A stretch of DNA of 64,000 bases. Origin: Cordylochernes scorpioides (taxonomy: Eukaryota > Arthropoda > Arachnida > Pseudoscorpiones > Chernetidae). The position numbers and the translations under genes are program-made. The notes under the pieces are model-generated. The model saw nothing but the letters and a program-made list of their open reading frames with translations, was not told the DNA's origin and made no database searches. Shown piece after piece: positions 22,395-32,790 of this stretch (position 1 is its first letter; the number at the start of each line of letters is the position of its first letter). The stretch spans positions 37,992,990-38,056,989 of the forward strand of contig CP092877.1 of assembly GCA_030710605.1 (NCBI GenBank), written 5' to 3'.

Positions 22395-24215
22395 ATGGTG
22401 TGGTGTTGGTTGTTGGTCTATGTAATTGTTGTAGTGTAGTTTGTGTAGTTGTTGTACTGTGGTCTATTAAGTTTTTATAGTGTGGTACTGTGGTATGTGT
22501 AGATGTTGTATTGTGGTCTATGTAGTTGTTGTAATTGTTGTAGTGTAGTTTGTGAAGTTGTTGTACTGTGGTCTATTAAGTTGTTATAGTGTGGTACTGT
22601 GGTATGTGTAGATGTTGTATTGTGGTCTATGTAGTTGTTGTAATTGTTGTAGTGTAGTTTGTGTAGTTGTTGTACTGTGGTCTATTAAGTTGTTATAGTG
22701 TGGTACTGTGGTATGTGTAGATTTTGTATTGTGGTCTATGTAGTTGTTGTAAGTGTGGTACTGTAGTTTGTGTAGTTGTTGTACTGTGGTCTATTAAGTT
22801 GTTGTCGTGTGGTACTGTGGTTTGTGTAGATGTTGTACTGTGGTCTATGTAGTTGTTGTAAGTGTGTTACTGTGGTTTGTGTAGTTGTTGAAGTGTGGTT
22901 TGTGTAGTTGTTGAAGTGTGTTCTATGTAGTTATTGTAGTGTGGTACTGTGGTTTGTGTAGTTGTTGAAGTGTGGTTTGTGTAGTTGTTGAAGTGTGTTC
23001 TATGTAGTTGTTGAAGTGTGCTACTGAGGTCTGTACAGTTACTGTAGTGTGGTTTGTGTAGTTGTTGTACTGTGTTATATGTAGTTGTTGTACTGTGGTA
23101 CTGTGGTTTGTGTAGTTGTTGTACTGTGGTCTATTAAGTTGTTGTAGTGTGGTACTGTGGTTTGTGTAGATGTTGTACTGTGGTCTATGTAGTCGTTGTA
23201 AGTGTGTTACTATGGTTTGTGTAGTTGTTGAAGTGTGGTTTGTGTAGTTGTTGAAGTGTGTTCTATGTAGTTGTTAAAGTGTGTTACTGTGGTTTGTGTA
23301 GTTGTTGAAGTGTGGTTTGTGTAGTTGTTGAAGTGTGTTCTATGTAGTTGTTGAAGTGTGGTACTGTGGTTTGTGTAGTTGTTGAAGTGTGGTTTGTGTA
23401 GTTGTTGAAGTGTGGTTTGTGTAGTTGTTGAAGTGTGGTTTGTGTAGTTGTTGTACTGTGTTCTATGTAGTTGTTGTAGTGTGCTACTGAGGTCAGTACA
23501 GATACTGTAGTGTGGTTTGTGTAGTTGTTGTACTGTGTTATATGTAGTTGTTGTACTGTGCTCTATGTAGTTGATGTACTGTGTACTATGTAGTTGTTGT
23601 ACTGTGTTCTATGTAGTTGTTGTAGTGTGCTACTGAGGTCTGTACAGATACTGTAGTGTGGTTTGTGTAGTTGTTGTACTGTGTTATATGTAGTTGTTGT
23701 ACTGTGCTCTATGTAGTTGATGTACTGTGTACTATGTAGTTGTTGTACTGTGTTCTATGTAGTTGTTGTAGTGTGCTACTGAGGTCTGTACAGATACTGT
23801 AGTGTGGTTTGTGTAGTTGTTGTACTGTGTTATATGTAGTTGTTGTACTGTGTTCTATGTAGTTGTTGTAGTGTGGTACTGTGGTTTGTGTAGTTGTTGT
23901 AAGTGTGGTACTGTGTTCTATTTAGTTGGAGTGTGTTACTGTGTTCTATTTAGTTGTAGTGTGGTACTGTGTTCTATTTAGTTGTAGTGTGGTACTGTGG
24001 TCTGTACAGTTGTTGTAGTGTGGTACTGTGGTTTGTGTAGTTGTTGTAAGTGTGGTACTGTGTTCTATTTAGTTGTAGTGTGGTACTGTGGTCTATTTAG
24101 TTGTAGTGTGGTACTGTGGTCTATTTAGTTGTAGTGTGGTACTGTGGTCTATTTAGTTGTAGTGTGGTACTGTGGTCTGTACAGTTGTTGTAGTGTGGTA
24201 CTGTGGTGACTGTAT
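22395..24215. repeat. G/T-rich minisatellite, about 1.8 kb
   Basis: Built from short modules such as TGTAGTTGTTGTACTGTGG, TCTATTAAG and TTTGTGTAG. The plus strand is almost free of C and poor in A outside the motifs. Higher-order periodicity is visible: the GCTACTGAGGTC block recurs at about 23482, 23627 and 23772 (period about 145 bp). The flanks (22260-22394 and 24216-24240) are not repetitive. Confidence 0.9.
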
Positions 24216-24239
24216 TGGTGGTTGAGCTGGGGCTTAGCC

Positions 24240-25079
24240 AAAATTGGGAAATATTATACTAATATTCATTTTTTCCCTATATATGACGCTTTACCATCAG
24301 TAACGTTCAGTTTCACATAGTCTTAAAGGATATGTATTTTAAATTTAGTTACACCCGGAATTTCTTCTTCCCAGTTTCTTTCTTTATCCCGCACATGGAA
24401 TATTCCTCACAGTTTACCTCTTCCAGCTCGGCTTCAATTCTAACACATTTAGTTTTCAATTCAGTTATGGTGTATATATATTCCCAACACGTACAACCTA
24501 TTCGAAAACTAAATAAGAACACACCGCAAAAACTTCTCTATTGAAATTCTACTTGAAATAGTTTTATACGTTAGTTTACTTTTATATTTTGTGCTTTTTG
24601 CATCAGGTTTAAGTACATTTTTATGGCATAAGTATATGTAAATATATATATTTGATATATATTATTCATATAATACATGTATGGATCTAATTCCATTTAT
24701 GAAAGTTTTTATTAAATCATATTATTTATTTTATATTTGCTAGAGAGAGAAGTTGAGTGTGTCACCAACTTATTCCACAAATTGGTACGATGATAGAATA
24801 TAGATTCAACTTTTTAATTATATTTTATAAGATTCTGTGTGTGGGGACTCTTTATTATTCCAAGAGAGACTCCTCTCTCGGGGAAATAAACTCTTTTTTA
24901 TTTACTTTGAAACGCCGTTTTAGCGACCAAGTCACTCTAACGATTAAAACTGCTCAATTAGCGACCACCATCCCAAAGAGTCCCAATAGCCAGCCTTCAC
25001 TTCAAACGAATAAGCTTTATAGGCATATATCGATTGAATTTGTAATTATTATCTTTTGAAATATGTTTATTATAATATA
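24240..25079. other. AT-rich interval, nothing recognised
   Basis: Two small frames (24332-24544, 24757-25059) without family motifs. Confidence 0.5.
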
Positions 25080-25170
25080 CTAGCCGAATGGCCCGGGCAA
25101 CGCCCGGGTTTTATCCGATTAAATGCTTTTATTCAAATACTATTCGTTATAATTATAAATTGGCGCCGTG
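25080..25170 (-). mobile_element. Helitron 3' terminus, minus strand
   Basis: On the minus strand the segment ends CCCGGGCGTTGCCCGGGCC..CTAG with the terminal CTAG at 25080-25083. The about 90 bp match the end of the copy at 4813. The 5' part of the element was not located; the tRNA-Gly gene follows within 55 bp. Confidence 0.65.
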
Positions 25171-25222
25171 GATGTCATTCTTGTATAATATATAAATGAG
25201 TTTTAAAAAATGTTAAAAAAAA

Positions 25223-25293
25223 TGCATCGGCCGGGAATCGAATCCGGGCCGCCCGCGTGGCAGGCGAGCATTTTACCACTGAACTACCGATGC
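25223..25293 (-). tRNA. tRNA-Gly (anticodon GCC)
   Basis: 71 nt, read from 25293: GCATCGGTAGTTCAGTGG... with anticodon loop CTGCCAC (GCC) and acceptor GCATCGG / CCGATGC plus discriminator A. It is immediately followed on the minus strand by a run of eight T, the Pol III terminator. Compared with the usual eukaryotic gene it has A for G at position 53, giving an A-C mismatch with C61 at the end of the T stem and a changed B box (GATTCGATTCC). There is also one D-loop change. So it may be a weakened or pseudo-copy. No intron. Confidence 0.9.
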
Positions 25294-25299
25294 TTATAA

Positions 25300-25780
25300 G
25301 AAATGGCCATATTTGGGTATTTATTCCATTCACAAAAGCAAACGGTGTCAGAATTAAGAATTGATTGATGACTCCGATACTTGTATATTTTAATATGTAT
25401 TTTAAAATATATTATTTTATTTAAAATTATATTTCATAGATTGAAATACTGTTAAATCGACCGCCAGAGGTCACGCTTCCCCTAAAAAACTCATTGTTGT
25501 TGTTGCCCGATGGCCGGCTCAAACCTTTATACATTATGTAAATTTTCATTTTTTTATTCTTACGCCTTAAGCCAAACAGAACCTTTATCCAATTATGTTT
25601 TTATATATTTATATATTCCTTTAGCTCAATTAATGATCTAAGCTATTTTTAGTATTTTTGCCACGACTGCAGTGTCATATGCTCATGAATTCCGGGATCA
25701 AGCAAATGATCAATAAATCTATATAACTCTAATATTTGAAAATCAACAGAAAATCTCTTTTTTTATTAACATATATATTC
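25300..25780. other. AT-rich interval, nothing recognised
   Basis: No feature recognised. Confidence 0.5.
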
Positions 25781-25787
25781 AATTTTA

Positions 25788-25970
25788 TAATTAAAAAGGC
25801 ATATATTAGATCAAAATATAATTTATTTACCAATATATCAGTTGGCTTAACGCCAACTATTTTCAGAGAGGTTAATATGTTATAATACCTTGAAAAAGGT
25901 TGGCGTTCTGACAACTAATATATTGATAATATAAATTATATTTTGATCCAATATATGCCTTTTTTATTAA
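25788..25970. repeat. Fold-back element with AAAAAGGCATATATT ends
   Basis: The left arm (about 25790-25840) and right arm (about 25917-25967) are inverted copies around a centre that itself contains GTTGGCTTAACGCCAAC and GGTTGGCGTT. Confidence 0.65.
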
Positions 25971-26189
25971 AGATCTATTTATGAATTTCTCTAATTTCAA
26001 AGCAATGTTTAATTATACAATAAAAAGGCATATATTGGATTGAATAAAAGATTTATATGCCTTTGAGATTCTAATATGGATTTCTCTATATTCAGAATGA
26101 TTTCAACATGTTTAGGTACCGACGCGCTTTGCCTATCAAGAAGGCAAATAAATATTTCATTCAATCCAAAATATGCCTTTTATTTATCT

Positions 26190-26589
26190 CTTCTTCTTCT
26201 TTCTTATCTCCACCCAATCACACTAAGGTATCAAGCCTGTAAAGCTTGAGATTTTTGATGGTGTCTGCCGGGGAAGAGTAGAGCTCATCAATGGATGAGT
26301 CAATACAGTCAATAATATGTCTTGGGGTTGCAGGCTGAGAATTGCACTTGGTACATAGTGGGAAAACCTTGCAACCATTCTGGAAAGTCATTGTCCGCAG
26401 ATGACCAGACTTAAGTCTGGAAATCAAAGACTGTTGTTCTCTTGGGAGGACAGAACCGGTGCTTGTCCCTCCTGCTCTGTACCAGTCATATATATGTGCA
26501 GCATCAGATTTCCATTCCTGCAGGCATTGGGTTTTGATGGTACGGAGGAGGTCTCTTTCGTCTAGTTGGGTGGTGGATTCTCTTGCTTT
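26190..26589 (-). mobile_element. 5'-truncated non-LTR retrotransposon with 12-bp target duplication
   Basis: TTTTATTTATCT at 26178-26189 and 26590-26601 flank 400 bp that encode the C-terminus of an RT/RNase H-type ORF on the minus strand, followed by an A/G-rich tail. Confidence 0.85.
26218..26589 (-). pseudogene. C-terminus of non-LTR ORF2 with zinc knuckle
   Basis: Open on the minus strand from the truncation point to the stop at 26218. It has QLDERDLLRTIKTQCLQEW, then SLISRLKSGHLRTMTF and the knuckle CTKCNSQPATPRHIIDC (CX2CX8HX4C), ending about 35 residues later. The LxSGHL...F..G...FP.C.KC...A.P.HI..C pattern is the widespread C-terminal module of I/Jockey-type arthropod elements. Methionine starts inside it are not meaningful. 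Confidence 0.8.
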
Positions 26590-26694
26590 TTTTATTTATC
26601 TAAAGATTTGAATATGGATTTCTCTATATTCAGAATATATATTCAAATACTATCTCTAAAGTCTTTACTGTGAAATAATAAACATTCATACAAA

Positions 26695-27260
26695 GCAATA
26701 ACGCGCCATCTATATATAACGAATGAAATCATTAAGACGCGAATGTATCTTTTCACAAATAAATCAAACTTTTACCGTCCTTACTGCGATGAAAAAATAT
26801 TGGGAGGGCTTGGCTCATCAGTGGTGAACCATTCCAGCGGTTTCGCCAATTTAATCTACCAGACCGCTTCTTTAGAGCTCCAATACTGTATTCGATTATT
26901 CTGCTTTTATATGCTACACTGAAGGATGGAATCTTAAAAATGGTATTTAAAAAAACTATGGATATAAGCTTTTAGGACAGTAGAATTACATTCGAATATT
27001 TGCATGGAGCAATGCTCTTCCGCAAACAATAAGGACAAGTCAGACATAAATTATCACAAAACAATAGCGCGCCATCTATATATAATGAATGAAGACATTA
27101 AGACACGAATATTTCTTTTCACAAATAATTCAAACTTCTACTGTTCTTACTCCCAATATTTTTTAATGCAGTAAGGACAGTATAATTTTGAATTATTTGT
27201 GAAAGAAACATTCGCGTATTAATGTCTTCATTCGTTATATAATGATAAACATTCGTATAT
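26695..27260 (-). repeat. Family D tandem dimer (minus orientation, period 366 bp)
   Basis: CGCGCCATCTATATATAA starts at 26702 and recurs at 27068. The first unit has a nearly full core: GGGAGGG (about 26809), TTGGC, CATCAGTGG, GCGGTTTCGCCAA (about 26856). One side of the outer helix is mutated (CATTCCA). The second unit lacks the core and ends in an inverted fragment of the unit (27150-27240). Confidence 0.8.
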
Positions 27261-27265
27261 ATATA

Positions 27266-27431
27266 GTCACGACCGTCTTTCCTCATCGGCCTCTGTCACG
27301 GATGCGCGCGCACAGGGAGGTCACGTGCTCGCCGGCTCCCTCGAGCCGGATTTGAACCAGCGACCTAAGGATCACCGTTGTAACATCTACAGTCGGGTAA
27401 AACACGGGCGTTGCCCGGGTCATTCGGCTAG
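27266..27431 (+). mobile_element. Short Helitron-ended element with tRNA-like segment
   Basis: 166 bp, starts GTCACGACCG and ends in the Helitron-type hairpin CGGGCGTTGCCCG plus CTAG (27428-27431). Inside, on the minus strand, is GGTTCAAATCC, a perfect Pol III B box, in a tRNA T-arm-like setting. A second copy is at 48388-48553. Confidence 0.6.
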
Positions 27432-27515
27432 TTATTATATAAGAGAGCTTGGCTTATTAGTGGTGGACTTTATCAGCGGTTTTACCACTAATGACCGAAT
27501 CCCTCTCATCTAATA
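27432..27515 (-). repeat. Family D core relic
   Basis: GAGAGCTTGGCTTATTAGTGG, then TCAGCGGTTTTACCA: decayed D core directly downstream of the Helitron-ended element. Confidence 0.5.
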
Positions 27516-27603
27516 ATGTCTATCATTGCAGTTATGTCTGTTGAGATAATATTAGACGATATATAGCATAAGTAACATTTTGCTAAAGACAATAATTACA
27601 AAT

Positions 27604-27918
27604 GGGGGGTCGGTGGAAGGATGGTCTAAACCGTTGGTTTTCGACCGCTACGACTCGGGTTCGATTCCCTCATTGGACACTTTTTTTTTTTATAAAAAAA
27701 AATATGCTCCAATGGCCCCCGATTCTTGCAAAGGTCCAACCCCACCAACGAGTGCAAGTAAACAAAAGGGGCTCTGGCACATTTGTAAGTGCAAAGCTGA
27801 ACTGCTTTCCACATGTGTAGACATGTAGTGCACTTACAGTAAAAGTAGTTGCCTACTTCTACCCACCATGATTATCATGGCCTGTACCACGTGTACTAGG
27901 GATAAGCAAAAAACAACA
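27604..27918 (+). mobile_element. tRNA-Glu-like SINE, copy 2 (full)
   Basis: Head GGGGTCGGTGGAAGGATGG with TTGGTTTTCGACCG and B box GGTTCGATTCC (about 27657-27667). The body matches the minus copy at 18957, and the tail is rich in AACAACAAC. Small open frames within it are by-products. Confidence 0.85.
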
Positions 27919-28002
27919 ACACATTTTATAGTTTATGAGATTGCGATTCTATCTTTCTCTCTTGATAATTAATTGAAAACACAATTAACAGTGATATAAA
28001 AA

Positions 28003-28345
28003 ACACCGGGTTCGATTCCCGCCTTGGGCACCTTTTTCCGATTAAAAAAAATATACTCCAATGGCCCCCGATTCTTGTAAAAGTCCAACCCCACTAACGA
28101 GTGCAAGTAACCAAACAGGGCTTTGGCATATTTGTAAGTGCAAAGTCGAATTGCTTTCCATATGTGTAGACATGTAGTGCGCTTACAGTAAAAGCAATCG
28201 CCTACTTCTACCCACCATGATTATCATGGCCTGTACCACATGTACTAGGGATAAGCATAAAACAAATTTATAGTTGTTTAAGATTGCGAATCTATCTCGC
28301 TCTCTTGATAATTATTTGAAAACAATTAACAGTGATTTTTTGAGA
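28003..28345 (+). mobile_element. tRNA-Glu-like SINE, copy 3 plus flank (tandem duplicate)
   Basis: Begins inside the head at ACCGGGTTCGATTCCCG, then repeats copy 2 at a 350 bp offset. It includes about 80 bp of non-SINE flank (GAT TGCGATTCTATC / CTCTCTTGATAATTA), so this arose by segment duplication, not fresh insertion. Confidence 0.8.
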
Positions 28346-28349
28346 AATT

Positions 28350-29448
28350 ATTTATAAACGAATTAAAAGATAAGGAAACACGTGGAGGTATCGCGCCCAT
28401 ATAGTAAACAACTATTTTAAAAAAACACAAGGGGAGGGGTGGGGGTGAATGGGGAGGTCTGGCCACGTTGCGCCGCTAGGGGGAACTGAGGAGTGTTACG
28501 TAGTGGTTGTCTTCCGACTTCTTTCTCAACTGACTTATCTGACGGTGAAATGTCCTCCAATAACGACCATCGCCTCAAATCCGACCATCAACCACTAGCA
28601 TTAGTCATTAAGCTATTGTAGAGTAGGAAATGATAAGTAACTCAAAGTCTTGGAGAACAAAAGCTTTATTCTATCTCCGAAGAAATAATAAAAATAATTC
28701 AATCATAAAAAAGCGATGTTACAAAATTTGCCTATTCTTTTTTTTTTTTTTTTTGTTGACAAAATTTACCTACTCCTTATTTAAAACTCACAATTAAATT
28801 ATATCAATACTCCGGTATAGTGACCAACCTGTAACCTCGATTCTATTGTAAAATAGGGAGATGTGATCTGGTTTTATAAAATAATTGTCAATTGAAGATT
28901 ATTATTGAGACTTATGACGCAATAATTATGTCATTATTACATAATTGAAGACTACGCCCAATTCAAAATCATTATTTTTAAGAGCTTTCATTCAACTTGC
29001 TTCCATGTCTGTCCCCGATTCTTGTAATCAATTTTTAAATAAACTTACAGAGCAACTAGAATTATGAAATTTTGTAAACTTGTTCATTGATAACATTGAA
29101 ATATGACAAAACTTCAGATTTCTGGGTGGTCGAGGTGTCGGTAATAGGCTATTACGAATTTATATATGTGGTAAAATATTTCAATATATACTTCATATCC
29201 GTATGTAACAAAATTATAGTGTATCAGGCAAAAATATAGACACAATCCAACTCGCCAGTTTGGCCATCATGAATACAAAACGGAATAATAAAGCTTGATT
29301 GAGAGTCCGCCGGCTCATAGACAGGAAAAAAGATCTATCTTTCAGTTGAATCGATAAACAGTCGGATATCAAACAGTCTCCATGGATCTACACTGGCCCC
29401 TCCCCCTCTCTCTTTTATAACTATATAATAATTATAATTATAAATAAT
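28350..29448. other. Interval without genes; one G-quadruplex motif
   Basis: Contains GGGGAGGGGTGGGGG followed by TGAATGGGG at 28431-28454, four G-runs of at least four, in otherwise AT-rich DNA. No coding feature recognised. Confidence 0.6.
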
Positions 29449-29460
29449 ATATAATATTTA

Positions 29461-29714
29461 TTAAGAAAAAGGCATCTCCTTATCTTGCAACTGAAAGTTG
29501 CTGATGGCGCAAGCCTTTATTAATTTCTTGATTAATCAAGAATGGGTATTTAGCCAATTCTGGAATAATTAAAAATCAACGAGAATAGTTGATATTTATT
29601 CCGATAGATGGCGCAAGCCATCAGCAACTTTCAGTTTCACGATAAGGAGATGCCTTTTTCTTAATTCATGCACCTTATCCCAGTACAATATCACATTTTT
29701 TCTTTTTTTTTTTC
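29461..29714 (+). mobile_element. Family C retrozyme-like insertion lacking the ribozyme, with 12-bp target duplication
   Basis: ATATAATATTTA flanks it at 29449-29460 and 29715-29726. It opens with an inverted about 53-bp fragment of its own 3' region (AAGAAAAAGGCATCTCC...), then jumps to the part just after the ribozyme (TTCTTGATTAATCAAGAATGGG), AGATGGCG (about 29607) and the 3' end. The same inverted-start architecture is seen at 41110. Confidence 0.85.
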
Positions 29715-29875
29715 ATATAATATTTACATAATCATATTTATCATATTTATATTTATTCTGTAATCAACCTCATATAACCTTATATGAACGTTGTAATAAA
29801 GAAGTTTCAATCTCAATCTCTCTCTCGGCCGTGCGGCCACGCGGCGCGCGAGCTCCGCGTTTTCTAGAGATTGAG

Positions 29876-30547
29876 ATGGAGGCGATGGAGATTTCCAATG
29901 TGTTTTCGATACTGGCGGAGAGCCAGGATGATGACAAGGATGATGGTGGTACTCCCACCCAGAAAACACCTACCAATGCCGAGAAATCGGCGGAAGAAGT
30001 TTCTAAGCTTGATTTGAAAAATACATTTTCAATCAAGCAAACAAACGGCGACTATGTAAATCAGGCCCCTGGAAAAAAACAAGCCTATGCAAATTGTGCG
30101 GAAAGATTGGAAGCTTCGGAGAAGCAATCTGCTTTGTAATCGGATTTGAAAATTCCTAAATCCAACAAAAGAAAAGGCCGGGAATCTCCGACCCAGCCAA
30201 CAAAAGTGGCAAAGGCTGAAACCATCGCAGCCAGGCCATCACCACAACCGAGGCGGGAAATAAGGGATGCTGTCACGCATATAAGAACTAGAAGACAGCA
30301 GCAAGATCTAGCCAAAGCGAGGTCGGCAGCGGCAACATTCGACCAGTGTTGCTTCATTGAATGGAGTCCGGACTTCCACCCAGTCCAGTACATGAAAGCG
30401 CTGGAGCAGATGCTGGAGAAATATTCAGTTTACCAGCTCATGAAGATGTCCGGCCATGTTCTGGTGACACTTTCCAGCGCTGAGAAGGTCGAACGCCTAA
30501 TCGAGGAGGGCCTCACCATCGGCAGCACACTCCTGGTGCACTCCTGA
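29876..30547 (+). pseudogene. ORF1 N-terminal part with in-frame stop at 30137-30139
   Basis: Begins MEAMEISNVFSILAESQ, acidic then basic and proline-rich, unstructured. The TAA at 30137-30139 interrupts it, and the same frame continues (KIPKSNKRKGRESPTQ...) to 30547. The later part (FDQCCFIEWSPDFHPVQ ... MSGHVLVTLSSAEKVERLI) resembles the substrate-binding lead of Tx1 ORF1 proteins. The final codons are out of frame: sequence resumes one frame away at 30538. Confidence 0.7.
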
Positions 30548-31506
30548 GAGCCTTCCCTTACAGGAAAAGGGCCGAGAAGATCATCATAGGAAACCTTCCT
30601 ATCGCCGTAAAGGATGACGACATCGTTGCGGCGCTAAGGCCTTACTGCAAAGTGGCCTCGATGGCCTACGAACTAGTAACCTGTGAAGATTACTCCTGGA
30701 CCACGAGCAGTAGGGAGGCCTTCATCTTCATGAACGAAGGCCTTAAGATCCACCAGCTCTCGGTGAAATTGGAGATCAAGTCAAGGGGTGAAACGACGCC
30801 AGCCTACATCTCCTACGGTGTCAAATGTAGCAAGTGTCATCGCCAAGGACATCGGCGTGCCAGCTGTCCCAAGAGAGACTTGGAAGAGCGCTCCACTCGA
30901 CAACCTACCTCCCAGCATGGATCTCTTCCTCTTTTCACCCGGACATCGCCCTCGTCCCAACCTGCTGCAACTACACCGGCTGCAGTTGGCCATAATGGCC
31001 CTGAGAAGGCCCCGACCAAAAACGTTCATAGTCCCATGAAACCTCCTTCTGCCAACAAAACCAGCGGTACCAAAGCTCTACCAGCGGCGGCAGAAGTGGC
31101 CACATCAAGTAAAGAGAGCCCGCCCAACATCGCCGCTCCTATCTTCACCATAGCCCCTAGATCCCGGGTTCCGTTGAAAACCAATCCCCTTAGTAAGGAG
31201 GATGAATCATCAACTAACACAAGATCTAAAGCCCTCCAACAACTAGAAGAGGTACTTAAACAGCTCCCAGACACCGTGTTCGAGAATACCGAGGCAGAGG
31301 GTATGGAGAAGGAAAAAATCGTGCAGGCAATCATCTCCGAACGCAGTTTGAAAAAGTTTCTGCCTGACCAGAAACCTGAGCAGCTGGACAGCCTGATCAA
31401 TCTCATCGGGACATTCGTCGACCGTGTAGAGGACAAAGCCTGCCACCTCTACAAGCGACTCACCCATCTCCGGGCAGTTGCCACCAAAGGTAGGACCACG
31501 CAATGA
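30538..31506 (+). pseudogene. ORF1 C-terminal part: RRM-like region and zinc knuckle
   Basis: After the frameshift it reads ALLRAFPYRKRAEK, then IIIGNLPIAVKDDDIVAALRPYC, an RRM-like first strand/helix, and YGVKCSKCHRQGHRRASC, a canonical CX2CX4HX4C knuckle (about 30829-30868). A Pro/Ser/Thr-rich tail follows and it ends at TGA 31504-31506. RRM plus one knuckle is the usual ORF1 design of the Tx1/L1 superfamily. Its stop overlaps the ORF2 start. Confidence 0.75.
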
Positions 31507-32092
31507 GCTTTCGCATTGCGTCCCTTAATGTGCGCGGCATTGCCGTTCGCGCTAGGAGTGTGGAGATGTGCTGCTTCTTTAGGCAGCATGCAGTTGATGT
31601 CGCGTTTGTCCAAGAAACGAACGTGCTGGCTCTAAACAACATCCGGGACCTATGTCTTGGCTACAGCGCCGTCTTCGCACCATCATCGACACCCAGGGGA
31701 TCCGGCCTCGCCGTCGTCGTAGCGCCGGGAGTCACCGTCCTCTGGCATCGCGTGCTGTGGCCAGGCAAGATCGCCATTGCCAGCATCAACTACGGGGCCT
31801 CGAGACCCGCGTCATCAACTTCCACCTGTCCCACACTCCTGAAGATCGGAATCTCCAACTACAGGTCATCGCAGAGGAAGCCATCAGAGAAGATGCGTGG
31901 GCTCTTGGTGACTTCAACATCTCCGAGGAGTCCTCGAGCGACATCGGGTCTGGAGCCGTGGAAGCCTTCGCGGAACTCCTGGACCGAACCGCCCTCGTCG
32001 ACACCGCCTCCATCTTCAATGCCGCTTACCTGCCTACGAGGGTTGCCAGTTACGAAAGCCGGGTGGACAAGCCCGTCTGGATCGAGTTCTAA
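31503..32092 (+). pseudogene. ORF2 endonuclease domain (one frameshift)
   Basis: ATG 31503 overlaps the ORF1 stop. The first frame gives FRIASLNVRGIAVRARS and VAFVQETNVL, the APE nuclease start and its catalytic Glu. Around 31800 the frame shifts to a second one with INFHLSHTPEDR, ALGDFNISEE (the GDFN motif) and DTASIFNAAYLPTRV. The final SDH motif is expected near 32150, where a third frame has CSDHFPIL. The nuclease is broken. Confidence 0.75.
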
Positions 32093-32139
32093 TACCATCA
32101 AGACTCTCCGGACGCGTCACCCGTTACTGGACCCTCAAA

Positions 32140-32790
32140 TGCCTCTGTTCGGACCACTTTCCCATCCTCCTCCAGGTGGGGGATCCCCCTTCACCATCTG
32201 CGCCACCAATCTCCGCGCTGCTTCGACTGCCGCCTGTCATCGAGAGAGTTAAGGCGCTTCTCTGCGAAGCTTCTATGAGGATCGAAGACACCCCTCCTGG
32301 AGATCTATGGAGAGAATGGGGGAAAATGAAGCGGGACCTGGTGGAAGACATTAAGTGCCTCTCCATTCCTCGCGCTGAAGACGAAGATTACATCGCCAGA
32401 GCAAGCCGGTTTCTGCGTTCCAGGCTCGAGGCCGAGACCGTAGATGCCGACTACCCTTCGCTGCCTGAGCTTGGGCGCGCCTTGCGCCTTCGACTACCTC
32501 GATCGGAAATGGCAACCGTCTTCGACGCCCAGGGGAACCCTGTAGAGGGAGAGAGCCTGAGACACACGGTCTTCAACTCCTACAGGGAGCGTTTCGACAG
32601 CTCTGCCTGCAGCCCGGAGACCATCGCTGGGTTCCTGCAGGGAGCTACGGAGAGCATCACCCTGGAGGACAGTGACCCGCTTCATCGAGCAGATATCTCC
32701 TTGAGTGAGGTGGAAACTGCCATCAGCCGTCTGCCACAAGGGAAAGTGGCTGGTTGGGATAGCGTGCCCTGCGAGCTCGTCAAAGGTTCG
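32140..32790 (+). pseudogene. ORF2 linker and RT N-terminus
   Basis: The frame through 32176 contains DLWREWGKMKRDLVEDI, then SEVETAISRLPQGKVAGWDSVPCELVK, the RT block 1 lead (L-P-x-G-K-x-x-G-x-D). The frame shifts again at about 32785. Confidence 0.7.

Larger units (their letters stand above)
26020..26640. repeat. Second fold-back of the same family, interrupted by a non-LTR insertion
   Basis: Again bounded by AAAAAGGCATATATTGGATTGAAT and its inverse (about 26150-26180). The right flank GATTTCTCTATATTCAGAAT occurs at 26078 and again at 26617. The 400 bp non-LTR fragment (26190-26589) splits it. Confidence 0.5.
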
